NCBI RefSeq assembly: GCF_014647915.1
Contig: NZ_BMQC01000007.1
Span: forward strand, 124,001 to 188,000
Reading direction: 5' to 3'
Length of the DNA stretch: 64,000 bases
Source of the DNA: Pilimelia terevasa
Lineage (GTDB): Bacteria > Actinomycetota > Actinomycetes > Mycobacteriales > Micromonosporaceae
The notes under the pieces were generated by a model. The model made no database searches. It saw only the letters and a list, made by a program, of their open reading frames with translations, and was not told the origin of the DNA. Below are positions 55,616 to 63,761 of the stretch, piece after piece; position 1 is the stretch's first letter, and each line of letters begins with the position of its first letter. A program made the position numbers and the translations under genes.

Positions 55616-56559
55616 CGGAGGCCTGGCGACCCGACGACGACCGGACGCGGCCCGCGTCGGGGCCGGTCCGGGTCCGGGTGCCCGCCAAGATCAATCTGCA
55701 CCTCGCCGTCGGCCCCGCCCGCGCCGACGGGTACCACGACCTGACGACCGTCTACCATGCGGTCTCCCTCTGCGACGAGCTGACCGCGCGCCCCGGCGAC
55801 ACCCTCACGCTGACGATGGCCGGGGAGGGCACGGGCCAGCTCGCCCTCGACGACAGCAACCTGATCATCCGGGCCGTCCGCGCGCTCGCCGCCCACACCG
55901 GCCGGCCCGCGCAGGCGCGGCTGCACCTGCGCAAGCAGATCCCCCTGGCCGCCGGCCTCGCCGGGGGCAGCGCCGACGCCGCCGCCGCGCTGATCGCCTG
56001 CGACGCGCTGTGGGGCACCGGGCTCACCCGGGACCAGCTCGGCGGGGTCGCGGCACAGCTCGGCTCGGACGTGCCGTTCCTCGTCCACGGCGGCACCGCC
56101 CTGGGCACCGGCCGCGGCGAGGTCGTCAGCCCCGTCCTGGCCCGCCCCACCACGTGGCACTGGGTCCTGGCGGTCGCCGACGGCGGCCTGGCCACCCCCC
56201 GGGTGTACGCGGCCCTGGACGACCTGCGCGCCGCCGGTACCGCCCCGGCCCCGCTGGCGGCGCCCGACGACCTGCTCGGCGCCCTCCGCCAGCGCGACCC
56301 CCGGGTACTGGCCGGCACCCTCGGCAACGACCTGGAGGCGGCGGCGCTGTCGCTGCGGCCGGCGCTCGCGGCGACCCTGGCCGCCGGGACCGCGGCCGGG
56401 GCGCTGGCCGGCCTCGTCTCCGGCAGCGGCCCCACGTGCGTCTTCCTCGCCGGCGACGCCGCGCACGCTGCCGCGCTCGCCACCCGGCTGGAGGCCGACG
56501 GCGGCTGCCGCTACGCGGTGCCGGTACACGGCCCGATGCCCGGCGCCCGCATCGCCTGA
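55612..56559 (+). CDS. ispE: 4-diphosphocytidyl-2-C-methyl-D-erythritol kinase
   Basis: A 315-residue GHMP kinase of the MEP pathway, phosphorylating CDP-ME on the way to isopentenyl diphosphate. It shows VRVPAKINLHLAVG (21-34) with the catalytic-region Lys, the Asp-Gly-Tyr-His loop, the ATP loop PLAAGLAGGSADAAAAL (111-127) and a C-terminal GLVSGSGPTCVFLA. GTG 55612 was chosen because GGAGG (55600-55604) lies seven bases upstream and the domain begins soon after. Position after rsmA follows Rv1010-Rv1011. The stop lies in an arm of an inverted repeat shared with the convergent ABC-F gene, and a 21-bp tandem repeat lies in its loop. Confidence 0.94.
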   Translation: MTEAWRPDDDRTRPASGPVRVRVPAKINLHLAVGPARADGYHDLTTVYHAVSLCDELTARPGDTLTLTMAGEGTGQLALDDSNLIIRAVRALAAHTGRPAQARLHLRKQIPLAAGLAGGSADAAAALIACDALWGTGLTRDQLGGVAAQLGSDVPFLVHGGTALGTGRGEVVSPVLARPTTWHWVLAVADGGLATPRVYAALDDLRAAGTAPAPLAAPDDLLGALRQRDPRVLAGTLGNDLEAAALSLRPALAATLAAGTAAGALAGLVSGSGPTCVFLAGDAAHAAALATRLEADGGCRYAVPVHGPMPGARIA

Positions 56560-56561
56560 GT

Positions 56562-56603
56562 CGGGCGGAGTACCCACGCCACCGGGCGGAGTACCCGCGG
56601 CAC
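56562..56603 (+). repeat. Two 21-bp tandem units after ispE
   Basis: CGGGCGGAGTACCC occurs at 56562-56575 and 56583-56596, each followed by a seven-base variable part ending in AC. The core GGGCGGAGTAC resembles the GGGCGG..GGAGTAC units after tatB (13171-13202). Confidence 0.75.
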
Positions 56604-56638
56604 TCCGGCGGCGCCCCGCCGACCGTCGCGCGGGCGGC

Positions 56639-58450
56639 TCAGGCGTCCGGCAGGCGCTCGGCCAGCGCCATCCACTGCTCCTCGGCGGCGGTCCGCTCGG
56701 CGACCAGTTCCTTGAGCTGCGCGTCCAGCGTGCCGAGCCGGGCGAAGTCGGTCGCGGCGTCGGCGAGGCGGTCGTGCAAAGCGCTCTCGCGCTGGGTCAG
56801 CTTGCCGACCTGCCGCTCCAGCCGGGCCAGCTCCTTGCGCGCCTCGCGCACCTCGGCCGGGCTGAGCCCGGCGCCGGCTCCCGCGACCGGCGCCGCCTCC
56901 CCGGGCGCCGCCGCGGGCGCCGCCGGCCGGTCCGGGGCGGCACCGGCACGGCGCAGGTACTCGTCGATCCCGCCGGGCAGGTGCGTCACCGCGCCGTCGC
57001 CGAACAGCGCGTACACCTGCTCGGTCACCCGCTCGATCAGGTACCGGTCGTGGCTGGCCACGACGATCGTGCCGGGCCAGGAGTCCAGCAGGTCCTCCAG
57101 CGCGGCCAGCGTGTCGGTGTCCAGGTCGTTGGTCGGCTCGTCCAGCAGCAGCACGTTCGGCTCGCCGGCCAGCAGCCGCAGCAGTTGCAGCCGCCGCCGC
57201 TCGCCGCCGGACAGGTCACCCACCGGGGTCCACAGCCGACGGTCGGTGAACCCGAACATCTCCGCCAACTGCGCGGCCGACATGTCCCGGTCGCCCACGG
57301 TGACGCGCCGGGCCACCTCCTCGACGGCCTCCAGCACCCGCAGGTCCGCGGGCAGCTCGTGCAGCTCCTGGGACAGGAACGCCGCCCGCACCGTCTGCCC
57401 GACGGCGCAGCGGCCGTCGCGGGGCCGGCCCAACCCGGCCAGCATCCGCAGGAGGGTGGTCTTGCCCGCGCCGTTGGCGCCGAGCAGGGCGATCCGCTCG
57501 CCCGGGCCGACGCTCCAGGTCACCCGGTCCAGGATCCGCTTCGGGCCGGCGTCCAGCACGACGTCGGCCAGGTCGTACACCTGCCGGCCCAGCCGCGCGG
57601 TCGCCATCCGCTGCAGCGACACCGTGTCGCGCACCGGCGGTACGTCGGCGATCAGCGCGTTCGCCGCGTCGATCCGGAACTTCGGCTTGCTCGTCCGGGC
57701 CGGCGGGCCGCGCCGCAGCCAGGCGATCTCCTTGCGCAGCAGGTTCTGCCGCCGCGCCTCGGTGGCGGCCTCGACCCGCTGCCGCTCCACCCGCGCCAGG
57801 GTCCACGCCGCGTAGCCGCCCTCGTACGCCCGGACGGTCCGGTCGGCGACCTCCCAGGTCACCGTGCAGACCTCGTCCAGGAACCACCGGTCGTGGGTCA
57901 CCACCAGCAGGGCGCCGGCGCGCGAGCGCAGGTGCGCGGCCAGCCAGGCGACGGCGGCCACGTCCAAGTGGTTCGTCGGCTCGTCCAGGATCAGCAGGTC
58001 GCACGCCCGCACCAGCAGCGCTGCCAGGGCCACCCGCCGCCGCTCGCCGCCGGACATCGACCCGACGGCGCTGTCCAGGCCCAGGTGCCCCATCCCCAGC
58101 CCGGACAGGATCGTGCGGACCCCGGCGTCGCCCGCCCACTCGTGCTCGGCCCCCATCGACTCGCCGAGCCACGCGGTGCCCAGCACCACCTCCCGGACGG
58201 TCGCCTCCCCGGCCAGCTCCAGCGTCTGCGGCAACCACAGGACCCGCAGGTCCCGGCGGTGCGTGGCCCGGCCCTCGTCGGGCTCCTCCTGCCGGCTCAG
58301 CAGGCGCAGCAGGGTGCTCTTGCCCGCCCCGTTGAGGCCGACCACGCCGATGCGGTCGCTGTCGCCGACCCCGAGGGAGACGTCGGTGAGGAGTGCGCCC
58401 ACGGCCCCGTAGCCCTTGGACACCCGGTCGAGGTTGATGATGTTCGCCAT
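56639..58450 (-). CDS. ABC-F family ATPase (Uup-like)
   Basis: A 603-residue protein with two ABC cassettes and no membrane part. First cassette: GLNGAGKS at 38-45, signature SMSGGERRRVA, LLILDEPTNHLD. Linker helices with basic residues follow (about 225-275). Second cassette: GANGAGKTT, DLSGGERRRLQ, LLLDEPTNDLD. An Ala/Pro linker leads to a C-terminal coiled coil (about 535-600), as in Uup. ABC-F proteins bind the ribosomal E site and relieve stalling; some give antibiotic resistance. The long antibiotic-type linker is missing, so a housekeeping role is more likely. Mycobacteria also have an ABC protein beside ispE. TAGGCT ends nine bases before ATG 58450. Confidence 0.93.
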   Translation of the reverse strand: MANIINLDRVSKGYGAVGALLTDVSLGVGDSDRIGVVGLNGAGKSTLLRLLSRQEEPDEGRATHRRDLRVLWLPQTLELAGEATVREVVLGTAWLGESMGAEHEWAGDAGVRTILSGLGMGHLGLDSAVGSMSGGERRRVALAALLVRACDLLILDEPTNHLDVAAVAWLAAHLRSRAGALLVVTHDRWFLDEVCTVTWEVADRTVRAYEGGYAAWTLARVERQRVEAATEARRQNLLRKEIAWLRRGPPARTSKPKFRIDAANALIADVPPVRDTVSLQRMATARLGRQVYDLADVVLDAGPKRILDRVTWSVGPGERIALLGANGAGKTTLLRMLAGLGRPRDGRCAVGQTVRAAFLSQELHELPADLRVLEAVEEVARRVTVGDRDMSAAQLAEMFGFTDRRLWTPVGDLSGGERRRLQLLRLLAGEPNVLLLDEPTNDLDTDTLAALEDLLDSWPGTIVVASHDRYLIERVTEQVYALFGDGAVTHLPGGIDEYLRRAGAAPDRPAAPAAAPGEAAPVAGAGAGLSPAEVREARKELARLERQVGKLTQRESALHDRLADAATDFARLGTLDAQLKELVAERTAAEEQWMALAERLPDA

Positions 58451-58595
58451 AGCGCCCCCAGCCTAGGCGCCCGCGGACGCCGGCCGGCGTCCGCGGGCGG
58501 GGGATCCGGTCCGGTGGCGGCGGCACGGCCCCGGCTCTATGGTTCGGGCGGGCGCCACTGCCGGGCGCTCGCTGTCTGTCCGGATCTGGTGACTG

Positions 58596-58919
58596 GTGAA
58601 CCTCAAGACCCTTCGCGCGGCGCTGCGCACGCGCTCCGCCCTCGTGTACCTGTGCGTGACCGCCGTCCCCCTCGTCCTGTTCGGCGCCGCCTCCCTCGAC
58701 TCCGCCGCCGACAGCCCGCTCGCGGCGCTGCCCGCGTTGGTCCTCACCGCGCCGCTGTCCTTCCTGCTGGTCGCGGCCGGCCAGGCGGTCGCCGGCACGC
58801 TGTCCGACGCGGGGTACCACGTGCTCGTGGTCCTGTCGTGCGCAGTGGCGGGCGCGGCCAACGCGGTCGCCGTCGGCCTCCTCGCCGCGGCCGTCCGGTC
58901 CACCCGGTCGGCGCGCTGA
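58596..58919 (+). CDS. SCO4225-like small membrane protein
   Basis: A 107-residue protein with three hydrophobic stretches (about 17-33, 45-65 and 75-100). The pattern VYLCVTAVPLVLFGAASLDSAADSPLA is followed by a C-terminal helix with a conserved-looking GYHVLVVLSCAVAGAANAVAVG. This agrees with the SCO4225 family of actinobacterial membrane proteins, of unknown function. GTG 58596 has GGTGACTG just upstream and no strong ribosome site. It is divergent from the ABC-F gene across 145 bp. Confidence 0.7.
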   Translation: MNLKTLRAALRTRSALVYLCVTAVPLVLFGAASLDSAADSPLAALPALVLTAPLSFLLVAAGQAVAGTLSDAGYHVLVVLSCAVAGAANAVAVGLLAAAVRSTRSAR

Positions 58920-59047
58920 CCGGGGCGGGCCGCTCAACTGGGCCCCGCGGCTGCCGAACGGAACGCGTGGCGCCCGCCGTCGCGCCACCGGGGCCGGTAC
59001 GACAGAATTGGCCACCGCAGACCCCCTGACCCGTTCGGGAGAACCGC

Positions 59048-59476
59048 ATGTCGTCACACTCCGCAGTCGAGAATCACCCGCTGCGCCCCCTGCACCGGAC
59101 GCTGGCCGGGCTCACCGGCGGCTTCCTCGCCGTGTTCGGGGTCCTCGGCCTTGTCGAGACCGGCGACGCGGGCGCGTTCGACCGGCTGTCGGCGACCGTG
59201 CTCGGCATCAAGACGAACGTGGCCTTCTCGGTCGTGGCGCTGCTCGTCGGGCTCGTCGTGCTCGCCGTCACCGCGATCGGCCGCAACCTGGACGCCCGGG
59301 TCAACACCTGGCTCGCCTACCTGCTGTTCGTCCTGGGCTCGGTGATGCTGGCCCTGATGCAGACCGAGGGCAACGTCCTCAACGCCACCATCACCTCCAC
59401 CGTGGTCGTGTACCTCGCCGGCTGCGTGCTGCTGACCGCCGGCCTGTACAGCCGCGTGTCGACCGCCCGCGCCTGA
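59048..59476 (+). CDS. DUF4383 membrane protein, first copy
   Basis: A 142-residue protein with four membrane helices. It begins NHPLRPLHRTLAGLTGGFLAVFGVLGLV, with NVAFSVVALLVGLVVL, NTWLAYLLFVLGSVMLALMQ and a last helix ending LTAGLYSRV. The HPL...RT.AGL.GG start, the TN.AFSV motif and the Q...N.LN segment mark DUF4383. Function unknown. GGGAGAACCGC precedes ATG 59048. A hairpin (59492-59517) follows, and a second copy of the family starts 81 bp downstream. Confidence 0.85.
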   Translation: MSSHSAVENHPLRPLHRTLAGLTGGFLAVFGVLGLVETGDAGAFDRLSATVLGIKTNVAFSVVALLVGLVVLAVTAIGRNLDARVNTWLAYLLFVLGSVMLALMQTEGNVLNATITSTVVVYLAGCVLLTAGLYSRVSTARA

Positions 59477-59491
59477 GCGCCCGCGGCACCC

Positions 59492-59517
59492 CGCGGCGGG
59501 GTTGAGGCCCCGCCGCG
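59492..59517 (+). terminator. 10-bp hairpin after the first DUF4383 gene
   Basis: CGCGGCGGGG (59492-59501) pairs with CCCCGCCGCG (59508-59517) around a 6-base loop, 16 bases after the stop. Confidence 0.75.
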
Positions 59518-59525
59518 CGGGTACC

Positions 59526-59551
59526 CCTCCCCGTAGCCGCCTACGGGGAGG
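59526..59551 (+). promoter_or_regulatory. Hairpin that hides the ribosome site of the second DUF4383 gene
   Basis: CCTCCCCGTAG (59526-59536) pairs perfectly with CTACGGGGAGG (59541-59551) over 11 bp with a CCGC loop. The right arm contains GGGGAGG, the ribosome site six bases before ATG 59558. Confidence 0.7.
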
Positions 59552-59557
59552 TCAGCC

Positions 59558-60106
59558 ATGCTGCACATGCCGATCAACCACCCGCTCAGCCCCCTGTTCC
59601 GCACCGTCGCCGGCCTCGTCGGCGGGTACGTCTTCGCGTTCGGGACGGTCGGGGTGTTGATGAGCTGGGGTACCCCGTTCTTCGGCCGGGAGGACATCTG
59701 GGCGCTGGGCCTGCGGACCAACCCGGCCTTCGCGGTCCTGTCCCTGTTCGTGGGCGCGGTCGTCCTGGCCGGGGCGGTGCTCGGCGGGCAGTTCGCGCAC
59801 TGGGTGAACCTGGCGGGCGGTGCGGTGTTCCTGGTGGCCGGCGTGGCGATGCTCGGCTTCATGCAGACTTCGGCGAACCTGCTCAACTTCTCCGTCGGCA
59901 CCTGCGTCGTGTCGTACCTGGTCGGGATGGCCATGCTGCTGGCCGGCCTGTACGACCGCGTGGGCAGCCCGACCGAGGCCGCCGCCGAGGAGGCGTTCCG
60001 GCAGCGCCGGGGCATGGACCACTCGGTGCACCCGTGGACGACGGGGGAGTACCCGCACCGCCCCACCGACGGCGCCCGCCCCGACGGCAGCCACCGCTTC
60101 GCCTGA
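59558..60106 (+). CDS. DUF4383 membrane protein, second copy with polar tail
   Basis: A 182-residue paralogue of the preceding gene: NHPLSPLFRTVAGLVGGYVFAFGTVGVL, TNPAFAVLSLFVGAVVLAG, HWVNLAGGAVFLVAGVAMLGFMQTSANLLNF and a final helix with AMLLAGLYDRV. Alignable positions are close along the first 135 residues, which suggests an old tandem duplication. The extra 45 residues are polar (EEAFRQRRGMDHSVHPW...). ATG 59558 has GGGGAGG six bases upstream, but that site is paired in an 11-bp hairpin, so translation may be regulated. Function unknown. Confidence 0.85.
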   Translation: MLHMPINHPLSPLFRTVAGLVGGYVFAFGTVGVLMSWGTPFFGREDIWALGLRTNPAFAVLSLFVGAVVLAGAVLGGQFAHWVNLAGGAVFLVAGVAMLGFMQTSANLLNFSVGTCVVSYLVGMAMLLAGLYDRVGSPTEAAAEEAFRQRRGMDHSVHPWTTGEYPHRPTDGARPDGSHRFA

Positions 60107-60135
60107 CCCCGCCGCCGCGACCGGACCGCGCGGGG

Positions 60136-60822
60136 TCAGCGCTGCTGTCGGGTGTGGAGCGTGCTCGGGGTGGCCTCCAGGTGGCTCAGGCCGTTCCAGG
60201 CCAGGTTGACCAGGTGCGCCGCGACGGCCTCCTTGCGCGGCTCCCGCGCGTCCAGCCACCAGCGGCCGGTGAGCGCGACCATCCCGACCAGCGCCTGCGA
60301 GTACAGCTCGGCGAGCTTCGGGTCGTACCCCCGGTTCTTGAACTGGGCGCCCAGGATGTGCTCGGCCTGGCGGGCCACGTCGTTGAGCACCGAGGAGAAG
60401 TTGCCGGACCCGGCACCGATCGGCGACTCGCGGACCAGCACCCGGAACCCGTCGGCCTCCTGCTCGATGTAGTCCAGCAGGGCCAGCGCCGCCTGCTCGA
60501 CCAGCTTGCGCGGGTGGCCGCCGGTCAGCGCGTTGGTGATGCGCTCCAGCAGGGCGCGGATCTCGCGGTCGACGACGACGGCGTAGAGCCCCTCCTTGCC
60601 GCCGAAGTGCTCGTAGACCACCGGCTTGGACACCGTGGCCCGGGCGGCGATCTCCTCGACCGAGGTGGCGTCGAAGCCGCGTTCGGCGAACAGGCCGCGC
60701 GCCGTGCGGATGAGCTGTTCGCGGCGCTGGGCCGCCGACATGCGGACCCGCGGCTCGGGCTTGCGCGCCGGGGTCCGCGCCCCGCGGCCGCGGCCGGTGG
60801 CGTCGTTGCGGGTGTCGGTCAC
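60136..60822 (-). CDS. TetR/AcrR family transcriptional regulator
   Basis: A 228-residue repressor. The helix-turn-helix is in the segment RREQLIRTARGLFAERGFDATSVEEIAARATVSKPVVYEHFGGKEGLY (about 33-80). The C-terminal helical part (about 85-210) binds an unknown ligand and forms the dimer. A basic N-terminal extension of about 30 residues precedes the domain. CAGGAT ends six bases before GTG 60822, so transcription is probably leaderless. Neighbours are DUF4383 genes and tRNA-Gln; neither is an obvious target, and no clear dyad is seen in the adjacent gap. It ends 29 bases after the convergent DUF4383 gene. Confidence 0.9.
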   Translation of the reverse strand: MTDTRNDATGRGRGARTPARKPEPRVRMSAAQRREQLIRTARGLFAERGFDATSVEEIAARATVSKPVVYEHFGGKEGLYAVVVDREIRALLERITNALTGGHPRKLVEQAALALLDYIEQEADGFRVLVRESPIGAGSGNFSSVLNDVARQAEHILGAQFKNRGYDPKLAELYSQALVGMVALTGRWWLDAREPRKEAVAAHLVNLAWNGLSHLEATPSTLHTRQQR

Positions 60823-60943
60823 GCCGCCATCCTGCCAGCCCGTTCACCCGTACGCCGGACCCGCCGTGCGGTCCGGGCGCCGCAGGTCGGGCCGCCGGGG
60901 TCGGCGTACCCCGGCGCGCAGGCGCTAGGCTGAGTGACGCCGA

Positions 60944-61015
60944 TCGGCCGTGGTGTAATTGGCAACACGCGGGTCTTTGGAACCCGTTTTCCAGGTTCGA
61001 ACCCTGGCGGCCGAG
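60944..61015 (+). tRNA. tRNA-Gln, anticodon TTG
   Basis: A 72-base cloverleaf. Acceptor TCGGCCG pairs with CGGCCGA, and the anticodon arm CGGGT-CTTTGGA-ACCCG has TTG in the loop. The T-arm is CCAGG-TTCGAAC-CCTGG and the discriminator is G. CCA is not encoded. TAGGCT (60926-60931), 12 bases upstream, is the likely -10. It precedes glmU as in other actinobacteria. Confidence 0.95.
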
Positions 61016-61137
61016 CTCCCTCCCCCCAGCCCTGAAGCCCAGTCCGGCGGCGCCCGCGCCGGTCAACCGGCTCCAGCCTGGCGGCCGCCCTGAACGAGTG
61101 GCCTGCGCGCGACCGCGCGGCCCCCTGAGGTGATGGC

Positions 61138-62622
61138 GTGAATCAGCGTACGGTGATCGTCCTGGCCGCCGGCCAGGGCAAGCGGATGAAGTCCGACGTG
61201 CCGAAGGTCCTGCATCCGCTGCTCGGCCGCAGTCTGGTCGGCCACGTCCTCGCGGCGACGGCCGCCCTGCGCGCCACCCGGACCGCCGTCGTCGTCGGCC
61301 ACGGTGCCGCGCAGGTCACGGCCCACCTGGCCGAGGTCGCCCCGGCCGCCACCACCGTGACCCAGCAGGAGCAGAACGGCACCGGGCACGCCGTGCGGGT
61401 GGCGCTGGGCGCGCTGCCGCCCCTGACCGGCACGGTCGTCGTCCTCAACGGGGACACCCCGCTGCTGCGCGCCGAGACCGTCGCCGACCTGGTGGCCACC
61501 CACGAGGCGGCCGGCGCCGCCGCGACTGTCCTGACCGCCGAGGTGGCGGACCCGCACGGCCTCGGGCGCATCCTGCGCCGCCCGGACGGCGCGCTGGACT
61601 CCATCGTCGAGGAGCGCGACGCCACCGACGCGCAGCGGGCGGTCCGGGAGATCAACTCCGGGCTGTACGCGTTCGACGCCGCCCACCTGGGCCCGATGCT
61701 GGGCAAGCTGACCAGCCAGAACGACCAGGGCGAGGAGTACCTGACCGACGTGCTGGGCCTGCTCGCCGCGGCCGGCGAGCAGGTCGCGGCGTACCGCGCG
61801 CCCGACGCGACCGACGTCCTGGGCTGCAACGACCGCGCCCAGCTCGCCGACCTGCGCGCGCGGATGCGCGACCGGGTCAACCACGCCTGGCTCACCTCCG
61901 GCGTGACCCTGCTGGACCCGGCGACCACCTGGATCGACGTCACGGTGACGCTCGGCCGCGACGCCGTCGTCGAGGCGCAGACCCAGCTCTACGGGCAGAC
62001 CCACGTCGGCGCGGGTGCCCGGGTCGGCCCGGACACCACGCTGGTCGACACCGTCGTGGGCGAGCGGGCCGCGCTGGTCCGCACCCACGCCACCGGGGCC
62101 GAGGTCGGCGACGAGGTGTCGGTGGGGCCGTACGCGTACCTGCGGCCCGGCTCGGTGCTCGGCCGCCGGTCCAAGGTCGGCACGTTCGTCGAGACGAAGA
62201 ACGCCCGGCTCGGCGAGGGCGCCAAGGTGCCGCACCTGTCCTACGTCGGCGACGCCACGATCGGCGAGTACACCAACATCGGCGCGGCGACGGTCTTCGT
62301 CAACTACGACGGCGTCGCCAAGCACCACACCGTCATCGGCCGGCACGCCCGCACGGGCGCCGACAACATGTTCGTGGCGCCGGTGCGGGTGGGTGACGGT
62401 GCGTACACGGCCGCCGGCTCGGTGATCACGGCCGACGTACCCCCGGGGGCGCTCGGGGTGAGCCGGGCGGCGCAGCGCAACATCGACGGCTGGGTGGCCC
62501 GTCGGCGGCCGGGCACCGCGGCCGCCGACGCGGCGGACCTGGCCCGCGCCGGCACCGGGCCGGAGGCGGACCCGGCGACGGGCGGGGGCCCGGCCCAGGG
62601 GGCGGACCCCACCGCTGAGTGA
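61138..62622 (+). CDS. glmU: Bifunctional GlmU: GlcN-1-P acetyltransferase and UDP-GlcNAc pyrophosphorylase
   Basis: A 494-residue enzyme making UDP-GlcNAc for peptidoglycan and mycothiol. The N-terminal nucleotidyltransferase domain has VIVLAAGQGKRMKSDVPKVLHPLLGRSLVGHV (6-37), QEQNGTGHAV, LNGDTPLL and EINSGLYAFD. The C-terminal left-handed beta-helix begins near 240, with VGPYAYLRPGSVLG, KVGTFVETKNA, LSYVGDATIGEYTNIGAATVFVNYDG and the acetyl-CoA end VITADVPPGALGVSR. A polar tail of about 45 residues follows. GTG 61138 follows TGAGGTGAT. prs follows 110 bp downstream in the conserved glmU-prs-rplY order. Confidence 0.96.
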   Translation: MNQRTVIVLAAGQGKRMKSDVPKVLHPLLGRSLVGHVLAATAALRATRTAVVVGHGAAQVTAHLAEVAPAATTVTQQEQNGTGHAVRVALGALPPLTGTVVVLNGDTPLLRAETVADLVATHEAAGAAATVLTAEVADPHGLGRILRRPDGALDSIVEERDATDAQRAVREINSGLYAFDAAHLGPMLGKLTSQNDQGEEYLTDVLGLLAAAGEQVAAYRAPDATDVLGCNDRAQLADLRARMRDRVNHAWLTSGVTLLDPATTWIDVTVTLGRDAVVEAQTQLYGQTHVGAGARVGPDTTLVDTVVGERAALVRTHATGAEVGDEVSVGPYAYLRPGSVLGRRSKVGTFVETKNARLGEGAKVPHLSYVGDATIGEYTNIGAATVFVNYDGVAKHHTVIGRHARTGADNMFVAPVRVGDGAYTAAGSVITADVPPGALGVSRAAQRNIDGWVARRRPGTAAADAADLARAGTGPEADPATGGGPAQGADPTAE

Positions 62623-62732
62623 CCCATGACACATCGACGAACCGCCCTGTCGATCATGGTCTTGGCCAGGGCAGACTTCGGTGCGCGCCGCGCGCAGAAC
62701 CCCCGACGCGTTGAAGGAGTGGGACACACCTG

Positions 62733-63713
62733 ATGGGCAGCATCGTCGCGGAGAACCGCAAGAGCCTCATGCTCTTCTCAGGCCGGGGCTTCCCCGAGCT
62801 GGCCGACGAGATCGGCGAGGTGCTGGGGGTGGCCCCCACCCCGACGGACGCGTACGACTTCGCCAACGGCGAGATCTTCATCCGGTTCAAGGAGTCGGTG
62901 CGGGGGTCGGACGCCTTCGTGGTCCAGTCCATCACCCACGGTGTCAACACGTGGATGATGGAGACGCTGATCATGGTCGACGCGCTCAAGCGCGGCTCGG
63001 CCAAGCGGATCACCGTCGTGCTCCCCTTCTACCCGTACGCCCGCCAGGACAAGAAGCACCGGGGCCGCGAGCCGATCTCGGCCCGCCTGGTCGCCGACCT
63101 GCTCCGGACCGCGGGCGCCAACCGGATCCTGACCGTCGACCTGCACACCGCGCAGATCCAGGGCTTCTTCGACGGCCCGGTCGACCACCTGTTCGCGATG
63201 GAGACCCTGGCCTCCTACGTCGAGGGCCGGTACGCGGGCCGCAAGCTGACCGTCGTCGCCCCGGACTCGGGCCGGGTCCGCGTCGCCGAGCGGTGGACGG
63301 ACCGGCTCGGCGGCTCGCCGATGGCCTTCATCCACAAGACGCGCGATCCGCTCAAGCCCAACCAGGTCGTGGCGAACCGGGTCGTCGGCGACGTCGAGGG
63401 CCGGGTCTGCCTGATCGTCGACGACATGATCGACACCGGCGGCACCATCGCCAAGGCGGCGGACATCCTGTTCGACTCCGGCGCCGCCGACGTCCTGGTC
63501 GCCTCCACCCACGCCGTGCTGTCCGACCCGGCCACCGAACGGCTGAAGAACAGCCGGATCTCGGAGATCGTGGTCACCAACACGCTGCCGCTGCCGTCGG
63601 AGAAGCGGATGGACAAGCTCACCGTCCTGTCGATCGCCCCGCTGCTGGCCCGGGCCATCCGCGAGGTCTTCGACGACGGTTCGGTCACCACGCTGTTCGG
63701 GGGCCTCAGCTAG
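62733..63713 (+). CDS. prs: Ribose-phosphate pyrophosphokinase
   Basis: A 326-residue enzyme that makes PRPP from ribose-5-phosphate and ATP for nucleotide, His and Trp synthesis. It shows the FSGRGFPELADEI start, the ATP loop in RQDKKHRGREPISARLVADLL, TVDLHTAQIQGFFD and APDSGRVRVAERWTDRLG, and the PRPP loop VDDMIDTGGTI. Two internal insertions relative to short PRPS forms are typical of actinobacteria. GAAGGAG lies 13 bases before ATG 62733, a little far. It stands between glmU and rplY. Confidence 0.96.
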   Translation: MGSIVAENRKSLMLFSGRGFPELADEIGEVLGVAPTPTDAYDFANGEIFIRFKESVRGSDAFVVQSITHGVNTWMMETLIMVDALKRGSAKRITVVLPFYPYARQDKKHRGREPISARLVADLLRTAGANRILTVDLHTAQIQGFFDGPVDHLFAMETLASYVEGRYAGRKLTVVAPDSGRVRVAERWTDRLGGSPMAFIHKTRDPLKPNQVVANRVVGDVEGRVCLIVDDMIDTGGTIAKAADILFDSGAADVLVASTHAVLSDPATERLKNSRISEIVVTNTLPLPSEKRMDKLTVLSIAPLLARAIREVFDDGSVTTLFGGLS

Positions 63714-63761
63714 CTCGGGCGGCGTTCGGGGGTTGGTGTCGGCGGCGAGGTGGGGGTCGGG

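Noticed and set aside
56639-58450. Antibiotic-resistance ABC-F protein
   Set aside because: The short linker between cassettes and the Uup-like C-terminal coiled coil fit a housekeeping type.
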